Shown piece by piece: positions 21,500-38,500 of a stretch of 64,000 bases of DNA (its first letter is position 1; every line of letters starts with the position of its first letter). Made by a program: the position numbers and the translations under genes. The notes under the pieces are model-generated. The model did not search any database and was not told where the DNA came from. It was given only the letters and a program-made list of their open reading frames with translations. The stretch comes from Cylicocyclus nassatus. Lineage: Eukaryota > Nematoda > Chromadorea > Rhabditida > Strongylidae. The stretch is from contig CATQJL010000223.1 in NCBI GenBank assembly GCA_958299035.1, positions 83,967,753-84,031,752 on the forward strand, in the 5' to 3' direction.

Positions 21500-23016
21500 T
21501 TTGCTGGGAGCAGAACATATCCTCGATCATAGAGCCATGCACTCTGGTAACTTCACTTTTAGCACCATGACAGAACACAAATATAGGGAATAATATCCTT
21601 ACAATATCACAGCGAGATCGAAAAGTTGCGTTTTCGTAGCTTTTTTACGTTAAAAAGGTTGTAAAAAATTTTCACCAGAATTCAAGATAAAATCTTCCTC
21701 ATAAACTCTTTTTAGACTACGATTAATTTTCAGAAGTTCACAAAACCTGTTTGAGTTGAATATAAAGGAGACAAACTCAAACTATGCGCAGAGAGACGCG
21801 CACGAAAATGTTGATTTGTCTCGTTAATGAGTTTTTTAGCGCTTGTCGTTGCCAGCGTCCTAGACGTGTAATGACCATCAGAATGATATATACAGGGGCT
21901 TTCAATCTGAGTGTCACGGCCAACGTGGTTCGTCATCTCGAGAGCCTTCTCGCTTGGGTCCCTCACGTGGTACATTACCGCCCCGATACCGTCAAGGCTT
22001 TAGCGGATGCGGGTTGTACCACTGAGAGACCCAAGCGAGACAGCTCGTGAGGACCTGAATCACGTCGACCGTGACACTCAGACTGAAAGCCCTTCAACGC
22101 AGGGATCGTTAAGACTCCGCGAAGATCTATGACTACAGCGAAATGCTCCGTCGGCTCTGGTCCTTCTCCCCTGATCGTCTGCGTCTCCGCACGTTGCGCG
22201 CTACCTCAAACGCGGGGCACGCGACATTTGGCTCTGGTGTTCTTTTTTTCGTTTTTTTTTTGAACACGATTCTAGCAAACCATATATCATATTAAAGTTC
22301 GTGGCCTCTTCTTTCACGCTGACAACGTTGCAAAACTCCATTTCTGATTAGAATGAGAAATCTGGCAAAAACTGCTTTCGAGGATCTCCTGTTTCTTCAG
22401 TACAGCTCAATTCACGCGGTTTTTTCGTGCACGATAGATCTTGCTTCTCTCTATAATGTAAACAACGTTGCAGATCTTAGCTCTTCGACTATGGCGGATT
22501 CTATTTTGTGATGTGAAAAATCGTAAAAAGTGCGTTTTCCTTCACCTTGCTCTCTTTCAGTGTTTTCGCAGCAATTTCTTCCCAACTTGAGCGATTATTT
22601 TCAAAATAATGAGCACAACAATCGAGACAACGTCGCAGGAAGATGGAACACCAATGCGAGGTGAAAATTCAAAGGACGCATCAAGAACTATTTTGACTTG
22701 GTAAACAAAGGTGCGTCATAACACTATTCTTTTCTTCTTGATAATCATACTTCCAAAACATGGTTGCGTTCGAAAGATTCACATAGAAAAAAATCAGCTT
22801 TTCCTCGTTTTTCTCCGTGTTGTGAATCGCCTGGTTCGAAAACCTACAACTCAAAATGCCGTCAAATAAAAGACTTCAAACTCGTCACAGCGTTTTCATA
22901 CGGTTTTCAAGAATTTCTTTTACTTTTCCTATCTGTTCCGCATCTTTTTTCTTATCTGATTTTCTGTAAACAACCTTTACTTCTGACGACCTACCTCTCG
23001 ACTATCGAAGGTCTTT
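21500..23016. repeat. Copy 1 of a 1.3-1.5 kb dispersed segment
   Basis: It aligns along its length with 42685-44012. Shared anchors in order include ATAGAGCCATGCACTCTGGTAA, TCTCGTTAATGAGT, CATCAGAATGATATA, CGTCTGCGTCTCCGC, CATTTGGCTCTGGTG, AAAGGACGCATCAA and a C-rich tail ending ATCGAAGGT, each with some mismatches in copy 2. Divergence is substantial and both have private indels. No ORF is shared in frame, so it is probably an old non-coding transposon family. Confidence 0.6.
21892..22096. mobile_element. About 200-bp hairpin MITE inside copy 1
   Basis: The ends are inverted repeats: GGGCTTTCAATCTGAGTGTCACGG against CCGTGACACTCAGACTGAAAGCCC. A second internal pair carries CGCTTGGGTC and GACCCAAGCG. 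Copy 2 of the host segment (around 43160) lacks it and goes straight from GATATA to CAATGTTGCAGGG, so this is an insertion relative to the paralogue. Exact ends are uncertain by a few bases. Confidence 0.65.
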
Positions 23017-24435
23017 GACCTCACGCTTTATCCGTACTACCTGCAGGAAGTGTTGAAGGTCTTCATGAAAAGATCATCTGATCCCCATTTGAACTCTCGT
23101 CCAAGCTTCTTTTCTAAAGCTGCCAGACGTTCTAAATTGATCCTTCACACGTCTTCTCCACACTAGACTGACAGATATGTGACTCATGCCCTGAAAACTC
23201 CTAGTGCCGAATGTAGCATTTCTCGCTTTAGAGTTTTTTTTTACATGCACAACATCAAATTTTTTATTAGGGTTCTGCGTCAAGATAATTTTACATAACA
23301 ACAGACCTATCATCAATAGCCTTGAAGAGAAAACTCAGATACAGACCGTATGTTTCGAATGAATGTGACCAGATTTCAATTGGCGAATAACATCCCGGCC
23401 AAAAACACAAAAAGAACTGTGATGAGTACGTAATTACAAACTACCAACTAACTACTGACCAACATTGTGAACACTTGAGCAAAATGAAAGATCCTATCCC
23501 ATTATTAGTGGTGACTGCCGAGGATTACAAAACTTTAAAAGGGATAAGAACATCAAGATTGCAAAAAGAAAAATTCATCGATTTCCCTTGGTAGAAAGCA
23601 TCAAACTGTGACTCATGCGAGAAACTGCAAAATTATGCAGTCAAAACTGCATTGTGATCTCTTGCCCCTTCCCCATCAACTAAGCTCTGCAACTATAAGA
23701 TTTAAGACAAGACTACCTAAGGTATTCTAGCTCAAATCTCTTACATTGTGCCATCCTCGCGATTCAGATTAGTAAAATTGGTCAACAATAAGCAAATTAG
23801 CTATATCAAGAGCACAGGGAGGAATATCACTCTCACTACTAAATTAACAACTTACAAGACACTGAGATAACACATATCAAACTAAACAGCGCAACAGCCT
23901 ATGACAAATCTGTGTGAGGGTCAAAGAAGTAGTACACCTGCAAAGTCTCATTTTGTCATAAGAACGACAAAAATCGCCATTCAAATAGATCCACAATCTT
24001 CTTTAGAGCTTCTTCTTCTGCAAATTGAGGTCCGCTGGAGGCTCCACTGCAATAGATAAGCAATAAATCACGGATAAAAAGATCTCGAATGCAATTTGCG
24101 CAAGATGTCTTTCGCTCATGCTCATGCATCACTCCATGCACACATGCAAAAAATGCGATCGCTGCTCACCAGACCAGAAACTCAAGAAGTTACACTTCGC
24201 TACAACGTTTCACGATAGTTAAAACATGCAAATGAAGAAATTTGACTATGGCAGCTGATGCTTCAAAAGGATTTCGCAAACTGGCTATTCAGCACGTAAC
24301 CTAGGCAGTTTAAACTAAGAGTTACTTATTCTTAGATGCACTCACTCATATTTAAAAATGATGCAATAAACTCTGTTACCTGTTACCTAATCAGAAGGCC
24401 TATGTAGCTAACAAAAAAATATCCACAGATACACG
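23017..24435. other. No recognised feature
   Basis: Frames of at most 80 codons, with no domains or splice structure that I can support. Confidence 0.4.
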
Positions 24436-24606
24436 CACCATACTTGATTCACCTCGCTATTATTCAAATCAAACATCTCTCCATTGGTCAAATCAGTGAC
24501 CTGGCCAATAGCGAAGCGCATGTGTCCACCTGATCCACTTCGCTATTGGTCAGTTCACTGATTTGACAGATAGAAAGTGAATACAGTAATCAAGCATGGC
24601 ATGCCG
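24436..24606. mobile_element. Palindromic MITE, diverged copy
   Basis: It starts CGCACCATACTTGATTCACC and ends TAATCAAGCATGGCATGC, which are imperfect complements. Inside are forward and reverse ATTGGTCA...AGTGA blocks like those of the copy at 25094. Confidence 0.55.
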
Positions 24607-25093
24607 AAGACCTGTATATAGATCCCTGCTCAGAAATGACTGGAGATATCACAAAGAAACGCGATCTCGTTTTATGACGGTCTTTACCCCAGATGCTATG
24701 GCCTGGCCTAGTCTTAGACGAAAGCGGCTATCCATTCAAGCGATGCAGACGCGGGCGTTAAGGCTCTAATGATGGAAAACAAAATTCGCTTCGCTTCGTA
24801 CCATAGACCAGCCGAGTTCGTCAGGGACCACCTTTTACCTACTAAAAGCTCAAGCTACCAAAGAACCTCAACTAACGACAAACTATACATTATTGGCAAG
24901 TCACAGCAGGCAGAGACTGGGCGCACCGCCTACGGCTGAGACGATTGGAAGAAACAGCAAAATGCGACGGAGATAAAAGCTTTTGACCAGAAACGCTAAC
25001 GGAAGAACACAGCGAAACCCTTTCCCTGCATGCGTGAATCGCCTATAGCTTCCAGGTCACCATTCCAAGAAATGAATGTTCACTTCTAAGGCA
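24607..25093. other. No recognised feature
   Basis: Between two MITE copies. No gene seen. A stretch near 24750 (GGCTCTAATGATGGAAAAC) has a weak counterpart near 54805, which may be an old dispersed repeat. Confidence 0.3.
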
Positions 25094-25287
25094 CGCGCCA
25101 TACTTGATCCGCTCAATCCACTTGATCCGCTTGCCCCGCTTCGTCATTGGTCAATTCAGTGAACTGACCAGTAGTGAAGTGGATGAAGTGGATCAGGCAG
25201 ATGAAGTGAACAACCGCTTCGCTATTGGTCAGTTCACTGAATTGACCAATGACGAAGCGGACCAAGCGGATCAAGTATGGCGCATGT
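25094..25287. mobile_element. Palindromic MITE, about 190 bp
   Basis: The termini GCGCCATACTTGATCCGCT and AGCGGATCAAGTATGGCGC are exact complements. Inner blocks CTTCGTCATTGGTCAATTCA and TGAATTGACCAATGACGAAG are exact complements too. Both strands are therefore open over 60-73 codons with similar peptides, which is a palindrome effect and not two genes. Confidence 0.75.
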
Positions 25288-26800
25288 CTAAGCATTCACT
25301 GCCTTGTCATGAGCTTAGCAATTAGTTTTCTCGCCGGAACTTGATACTCTTGAAAGGAACAACACTAACGCAACACAACAAGACAAGGTACACTACACAA
25401 AATTCATGCATAGTCACATCGACAGCAGAGATGAGCTTACCCATCTATAGCAACGCATTAGACGCAACAATCGTCTGTGCCGATACCGTACGGACCACAC
25501 CAGAAGAGGAAAACTCTCATCTAATTCTCTAGAGTTATGTCAAACCAGGTTTATGTCATCAAACCAACTCATGATGATTATTACATACTATAAAATAAGT
25601 TATGATACGAAAAAGACAATTATAAATAGATAAAACTGTGCGACACTGAGAGGAAAAAAAGAAAACATAGGAAACGAGACGGGACGAATGAGACTCAACT
25701 CGCCCGTTTTAAATCACTCACAACCATGAAGTAGTTTGTTATTGAATAATCAACAAAATCTAAATCCTATTGCAGGCGATCTGTTATTGGAGCACGCCAT
25801 CGATTTTGGCAAATTTACTGGGTGACAAGATAATTATGGACATAGAAACAACTGAAGACGTGTTGACGGCGGTAAATTGTGCTCGTAAAAAGAGCAAATA
25901 AATAGAGAAACCAGATCAGCTTGAGAAAGCCGTTAACAGGAATGAGACATACGGAATACACACAGATGTGACAGATGTGACGATGATCAAACAGAACAAT
26001 AGGTGAGAAGAAGCAGAGGAGGAGCAACAGGAAGACGCAAAAGAATCCCGCAAACGTATCACCCGAACGCCACAAGCTCGGCCCGCCGTCAGAATTATTC
26101 AAACATGGTGGTGTGAACGACTTTGGGACATTTATTTTGGGCATTTTTGACAGAGCTCAAAAGCTTGGAGCAATTTTGCCTAGGATTCTGTTAGGCCTGG
26201 GGCATAGTGCTCGCGTTTTCACCGCCTCGCGATTCTCCAGACAAGACAGCTGTACGAGTTTATTGCATGCTGATATTCTTGCATTTCGCTTGTGATAGTT
26301 AGTCGCGATTAGTCGGGTCGCAAAACTACCACAACCAAAATGAAGTGATGCATTAAACTCAACATGTCTTGTTAGAAAAATCGCGAGGCGATGTCGTGAG
26401 CGCTATGCTCGAGGCCTTAGCTGGTGAGACGCTGTCAGACCAGTCTTCCAAGCTCAGACGTTCTCAATACATCCCAAACAAACCCAATAAAAATCTCTAA
26501 CACTCTTGAGCTCCTCTCCCTAGTAAAACTGAAACGACAAGAAAGGCGCTTTGCGAACCCCAGACTATGCACAGCTGTCGCATATTGCATGAGCATACTT
26601 AAATAGAAAATAAGAGACATACATGAAGTGTGTGAATGACACCATAAGGTTCAAAAGCATCTTCCGTCGACGATCAGTGATAACAACAGCATTCCATTCG
26701 GATTAGTGGGGGTGTAGGAGGCAAACAACATCACACGTTTTTATAGATATAGTAGGTTAACAAACAGCATTTAGGGTGCTGCGGTTAGAGTTAGATATCA
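25288..26800. other. 3' flank of the SERCA gene
   Basis: No gene seen. Frames up to 109 codons have no domains. The first AATAAA on the minus strand that I found downstream of the SERCA stop is at 26259-26264, about 540 nt past the stop. It is a possible but unproven polyadenylation signal. Confidence 0.35.
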
Positions 26801-32968
<6,168 letters not shown>

Positions 32969-33010
32969 TTCGGCGTCAATTCACCCAAGCGGATGGAAAG
33001 GCCGTCCGGA

Positions 33011-33020
33011 TCTGGAAAGA
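33011..33020 (-). promoter_or_regulatory. Candidate trans-splice acceptor of the SERCA mRNA
   Basis: Minus strand reads TCTTTCCAG|A, a good nematode acceptor, with the AG at 33012-33013. It would leave a 43-nt 5' UTR before the ATG at 32968. It could be a spliced-leader acceptor or a cis acceptor from an upstream non-coding exon. No evidence beyond sequence context. Confidence 0.4.
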
Positions 33021-34875
33021 TTGTGTTGGCAGTAATGAGTTGTCAGTTGCTCTCGAGATACACTACACTCGCAAAAGTTCGGCAAAAAGCCTCGAAGAAC
33101 TCGACAAAGACGAATTCGAGGCGTTATATGATGAGAAGAAGAGTTAGAATGTGTAGAAAAGTCAAAAGACTGAAAACGCACCGAACAAAGTCGCAAAAGA
33201 TCAAAATACCTGACACAAATTGAAAAAAATGGCGACAGAAGGGGATTCAGATACTATATTATAGATTTATAGATGCGTTTACACTTTAACATGATTGGTC
33301 TACGTGATCTACAGCTATTGATCAAAAACTACCGGAATGTCCACGAAACAAGCGGTCACTATCGCCAATGACAGCGTCATCGGTCGTCAGCACTTCGCGA
33401 CATTTTACGGTAATCGTGGCGGGAGCCTAGCGCTGACGCGAAAGCAATCCTTTAGTGGCGCGTAATTCGTGCTGAGCAGGTTGAAGATGCCAAGGGTCCT
33501 GACAAAGCGCAAAATGTGCGTGTGTGTGCGTGATGTTAAGCGAAGCTTAGCACAACGTTTTGTTCCCGGATGAGGGGCGTGACTGACGCGGCAGCAGCAG
33601 TAGCGCCGTTAGCAGCCAGCAACGAGCAGCAGCAGAAAGCCAACTGTCTCTTCGACGAAGTCTCTCTTCGCTCGCTGGCGCAAGCACGAGTTGGCAAGAG
33701 CGAAAAAAGAAGGGAAACGAAAGAACCGAGAAGTCTTTCTGTCATACACCGCCGAAGGCGAACATATGTTAATGACGAAATAATTTTTCTGGAAATTCCT
33801 GCGAAGAGTTTTTCGTCGAAGAAAACGTTTAGGTATACGAGTTTCAGAGGCACTTTGCATGTGAGGCGATTATTCTTCCGACACAGTCCATTGAGTTTAT
33901 GTGTATTGAGGTTATGCGTGTGATCGTTGAATAGGGAACTTCATCGTCGAGTCGTTTCTAACTGAATGTGCGTAGTGCACATCAATGTCAAGTAGATTCA
34001 AAAATTGCTATGATGAGAAAGCTGGCACAAAATACTAAGCGGCAGCATAGATTCGCACCAAACTCTTCGTGTAAGTGTAATTGCACATTTTCCGGCTTGA
34101 TTACTGACGATGAGATGCACCCATCCTCATGCGTTCAAATCGAGCATGGAATACCAAGAAAGGACGCAAATTCTCGTAGCACGCAAAGACTGCGGACGTA
34201 TCGGCGTCTCTCTGACCGAGCGCTTTTTCGTTTCTCTTACCATCTACTGTCTCCCCCACCCGAACTAGCTCGGTCAGACGCAACGACGCCCTCTCGTGTT
34301 ATGAATCACGTATACAAATTCTAGTTGCGTTGGCTATTTTCCATACATGTTCATGAAATTTTCGGAGATCAGTGTTACATTTAAAGGACAAAAACTGTGA
34401 AAAGAAGCTGAGAAGTGTTATTCATGAGATGTCATACTCATAACCAGCGATTCCGAGATACGCGCAAAGGTGGTGTGTGGTGCATGGTGTGTGCATTCAC
34501 ACATACTGGGATACGAAGTGACTCGACTATGTTCGAGAGGTTTGCGCGGACGGCGCTCGCTTGCTTTTCACGTAAGAACTCTAGAGCCTGCATTACGAAT
34601 GATTGCCTGATTGCCTCGTGTTTCAGCAGATTATCGTGCTCATGTTAGGTGGCACAACACCTTCTGTTGTGCTGTTGTTGATAAACATATTGGTGCAAAG
34701 AGCGTGCTGATGCAAGCCTCATCTAATTTCAGCATAAGTTCGCTAAGCACACACTTCTAACAGAAGAAAATGCGCAAAGTCTTGGAGCGTTGCAATCTCC
34801 TAGATCTGCTAATTTGTTTTTTGTTGTGTGCGATCGCGTGCTATTTTCATATGCAGAAAATAATCATAATATTTA
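33021..34875. other. Region upstream of SERCA, likely promoter DNA
   Basis: No gene recognised. A CAG/GCA-rich stretch at about 33590-33645 gives a 117-codon plus-strand frame that I regard as composition-driven. No core promoter element can be assigned with confidence. Confidence 0.3.
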
Positions 34876-35394
34876 TCATTCATTCTCTGACAAGGAGACG
34901 CGAGCACGCTTTGTGTACACCTCATTAAAGGCAGCGTACACCCAAAACAAATGCAACAGATGTTGCAACAGCAACTGCAACTGCAATTGCAGCTTACGCT
35001 ATTATGGATTCGTCCGGAGGAGGCGGAGCGAAAGAAAAGGGGCGGCGTGAGAGAAAATTGAGGGGGGTTTTCTCCGCTCAGAAGCAACACTGGGAGACCG
35101 GACCAACGCAGTTGGTCTTCTTCTGAGCCCAGTATATACACGGTGTAGAGAAATCTAGAAAATTAGGCAACTTAGATTTTGGGTGTACGCTGCCTTTAAC
35201 AAGTTCATGAATGAGTTTCAACGAGTTCTGCTTAATTTCTATCTATTTTGTTTGAGCTCGTTGGACCACGTTCGCTTGAACACGTTCTTTCACGAATTCC
35301 TGATAGAAATCAAGCAAAACCTTGAAACTCATCCTTGAACTTGTTAATGAAATGTACGCAAAGCGTGCTCGCGTCTCTTAGAGAATGAATGATA
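34876..35394. mobile_element. Foldback MITE with a second MITE nested in its left arm
   Basis: The outer arms are imperfect complements of about 98 nt each. The left arm runs from ATCATTCATTCTCT through GACGCGAGCACGCTTTG to the TTAA at 34925, then resumes at 35196 with CAAGTTCATGAATGAGTTTC to TTTCTATC near 35245. The right arm is GATAGAAATCAAG (near 35309) to AGAGAATGAATGAT (35394). The right arm runs uninterrupted across the position where the left arm is split by the 34929-35195 element. No coding capacity. Confidence 0.7.
34929..35195. mobile_element. piggyBac-like MITE, 267 bp, TTAA target
   Basis: The termini AGGCAGCGTACACCCAAAA and TTTTGGGTGTACGCTGCCT are perfect 19-bp complements. TTAA flanks both sides (34925-34928 and 35196-35199), the piggyBac target duplication. 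Inside lies a (GCAACTGCAACT)-type CTGCAA repeat near 34963-34995. No transposase. Confidence 0.8.
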
Positions 35395-35396
35395 TA

Positions 35397-35582
35397 TCGT
35401 CTGCACTCCAGAGAGGTTCCCATGTGAACCAGCGTGCGTACGTGGTGCGACGCTGCCTTTCGCTCTTTTTGACACGTTTCTCCTGAGATTTCAACGGAAC
35501 TGCCCGAGGTTAACACGTTCAAAAGTGCGAAAGGCAGCGAGATGACGTGGTACCTATGGGAACCTCTCTGGGGCGCAGACGA
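35397..35582. mobile_element. TA-flanked MITE, sister of the SERCA intron copy
   Basis: It matches 31180-31377 along its length, with TIR TCGTCTGCACTCCAGAGAGG and its near complement at the right end, flanked by TA. It lacks the extra 11-nt AACACGTTCAA-type unit of the intron copy. It sits directly beside the foldback element at 34876, making three MITEs in 0.7 kb. Confidence 0.8.
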
Positions 35583-35584
35583 TA

Positions 35585-38500
35585 GGTCTTTTACAGAGTA
35601 CGGTAGATTCATTATTAGCGTAACTTGTGCATTGCATAAGAAGCCCGATATTTCGCGTCTCATGCTTAAAAGTTGCCAATTTCCGAGAATTTACCTTTAA
35701 TACTTCCTTCTTGAGGAAAGTAGTCATGAATATAGATGTAAATAGTAATTACCAATAAGTGGCGTGAAGTGCAGCGCGCGGCGTGCAGTTTCACAAATTA
35801 ATTTACAACTGACTCCGCTATGTGAAGTTTGACAGCCCGAGAACCCGAGAGGAAAGAAGTAAAGGTATATGCTTTTGATTTCCGAAACGTAAGAAAGCAC
35901 ACGAACTATGTATGAAAAAACGAAGACGAACTCAGAGAAGTTACACGTAGAAATTTGAGGCATCTCTCCTCACACAAGCGAAGGAGCAAAACAGATGGAG
36001 TGCTAGGCAGTGAATGAAGCGTGCGACTCGGTACAAATTCCGGCCTAAGGCCCGACTGAAGAGAAAGATTACGGCCAATTTAAAGCTCAGAAACATCTGT
36101 GTGCTTGATGAATGATCAAATGAAAGAGCCGATTGGCATCAAGCGCGTATCACGTCCTCCACTCACACAAACGAAAAGCTCTCTCAGACAAGGAAGAAGA
36201 TTAAAAAAAAGCTGAGTCTTCTACGAGAATTGCTAATTCATAACAGAAAAATTTATACATCCAAAGGTCTTTTTTGTGCGAAACAAACAGAACACATTAG
36301 GATCGAGTCCATAATATGAAAAAAGAGGAGTGGACTTGTCAGAACTTCACAGAGAGTGGTCAACCGCACCGCGTGTCCGCGCTCCGTAATGACGGCCGTT
36401 CCGTGCGATCAGCGACTCGACAGTACACGTCACCTAGTTTTCAAATCAAACGTGCACTGGTACTGACAAGGTTTAGGACCTTTGTTCTACACCAAAGTGA
36501 ACAAGTCTGTCACGGTGGAAGCAATACATCATTCAAAATATATAAAAATAGCCACTAACAAAGTTCAGTTGTAATTTAGTGCAAGCATTTGATAACATGA
36601 TTTTTGGTGCAATTGCACTAGACAAATCACATTGATGACAAGCGTATAGCTACTTCAAAAGGGCAACCAGGGAAACAACTGCTCTCTAATTTCACGGAGA
36701 TAGTTTAGAGGTTGACATGAGAATTTAGTAAAAAAAGATTTAATGAATTACACTTGCTTAATGTATGATGTTGGCTGCACGAAAGCCGCACCGCCTTTAT
36801 GGGCGCGATGCGTGTTTTGCCTTGTGGTTGAACAAGGTAAAGATTGGCACTTCATTTGTACCGATATTTTTTCTGAGAAAATGAATGCTTTACCACTTAT
36901 TGTCGAGACATTTGTAACTTGATATGCCATTGCACACCACATGCGATATTTCATGAGTTGTTAGATTCAAGCATTTTCATTTCCAGAAAATTTCCCTTTT
37001 CTTCTTTCTCTTGTAGTAGCACACGTTTCCACAATTTGTTCGTTAGAAAAGGTTTGTACCAGCGAGTTACTAGTAAAATGTCGTCAGGTCCCGCACGCAA
37101 TGTGCAGGACCACCTAATAACTTACAAATGACTCGCGCATATTTATTGCGGCGTTCTTGTTCGAAAGATATGATAGCTGTCAACTGGATTTTTTTCCTCG
37201 GTCCCTAGAGTTCAACAAGCGGACCAAAGGCCGTTGGGTGCGAAGGGCGCAAGCAATGTTTTTCAAGTGTAAAACTATTTGTAATGTAAGCACTACATAA
37301 CCGCAGGTATACGGTGGTTGGAAAGCTCGGAAAGTGATTGAAAAACAAACAGGAAGTGAAGAGGACTTGCAGAAAGCACGGAAAAGATTGCAGTGACTTA
37401 CAGTGAATAGCTCAACTATGAATCTCCATCAAATTCCATGGAATGGCAAAGTAAATCAACAAAAGGTGTTGGCGAGAGCTAGCACGCAGAGACTGGGTGC
37501 CGTCGCATACCAGTAAGGTAGTTTGTGCATGGAAGAGACAACAGACGGTAAGAGAAGTTAGATAGCGCCCGATTGAAGAGACGCCGACAGCGTTCGCAGC
37601 AGCGTCATGTCTCTGCGTGAGCGAATCCTTGAAAGCCTTCAATTATAAGGTTTACCGTCGGTTGATTTATCGCTTTCTATCTGCCATTTGCACTTTTTTG
37701 CGCTTGGAGTGCTATTGGAGCAGTAGGCTAGGTAATGCTTATTCTAGCTCTTTGGCGGCTTTTTTTCAGTCGCAGGCTTGATTTGAACTCAAACAAAGCG
37801 ACGTTTCATTGTTTTCAATGACTTCAATCGCTGACATTATGACAAGTTTTTCTACCGACTGAATTACGTAATCTGTAAACAAACTAGCTGCAGGAGGAAG
37901 AGGAAAAGATTCCTGGTCGCAAAGAACCCGGATGTCCGGACTTCAGAGAAGGAAGGATTATAGAACCAGTGAAGGAAGAAGTGCTAGTGAAAATTACAAT
38001 AAAAGTCATGTTTGGATTACAGACAATGACGCAAAAGATTGGGAATGCGGAACTGATAAAGTTTTTTTCCTGTCTTGGCTGCAATGCAGCAGAACGTGCA
38101 GTAACAGAGTATCCTCCTAGTCATCAATTGTAACGCTTATAAGAACAACTTTCGAAATCTTTCCTTCCGACAGGATCCTTGAGCAATCAGTACACTAAAG
38201 ACGAAACAGCGCCTATAGTCGCTCTCGCGAACTGCGCCGCGACCGCCGAATGCGACTTGGCGGTAAATCTACGCCAGAGAGCGCCGGCAGCCAATGGAAG
38301 CAAGCAGAACGCATTGCTACGCGTTTTCACGTGTATTTTACATGTTTTGACGCTTTCTCATGTGGATTTGAACATACAACGTGAGCACATTCAAACATGA
38401 TTTTTTGCTAGAGTGCAATTCAATACTTTTTAAAATGTGGTAGAAAAGGCACGTTTCAGGAAAGAAGTGTATGACATGCAGCCGCTTATGTTTCTCAAAA

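Noticed and set aside
33570..33923. 117-codon plus-strand frame rich in Ala/Gln/Lys upstream of SERCA
   Set aside because: Driven by a CAG/GCA-rich stretch. Both strands are equally open and no domain is visible.
37894..38133. 79-codon acidic open stretch after a CTGCAG acceptor-like site
   Set aside because: Coding-like in feel, but no start, no joinable neighbour exon and no known domain. Chance cannot be excluded.
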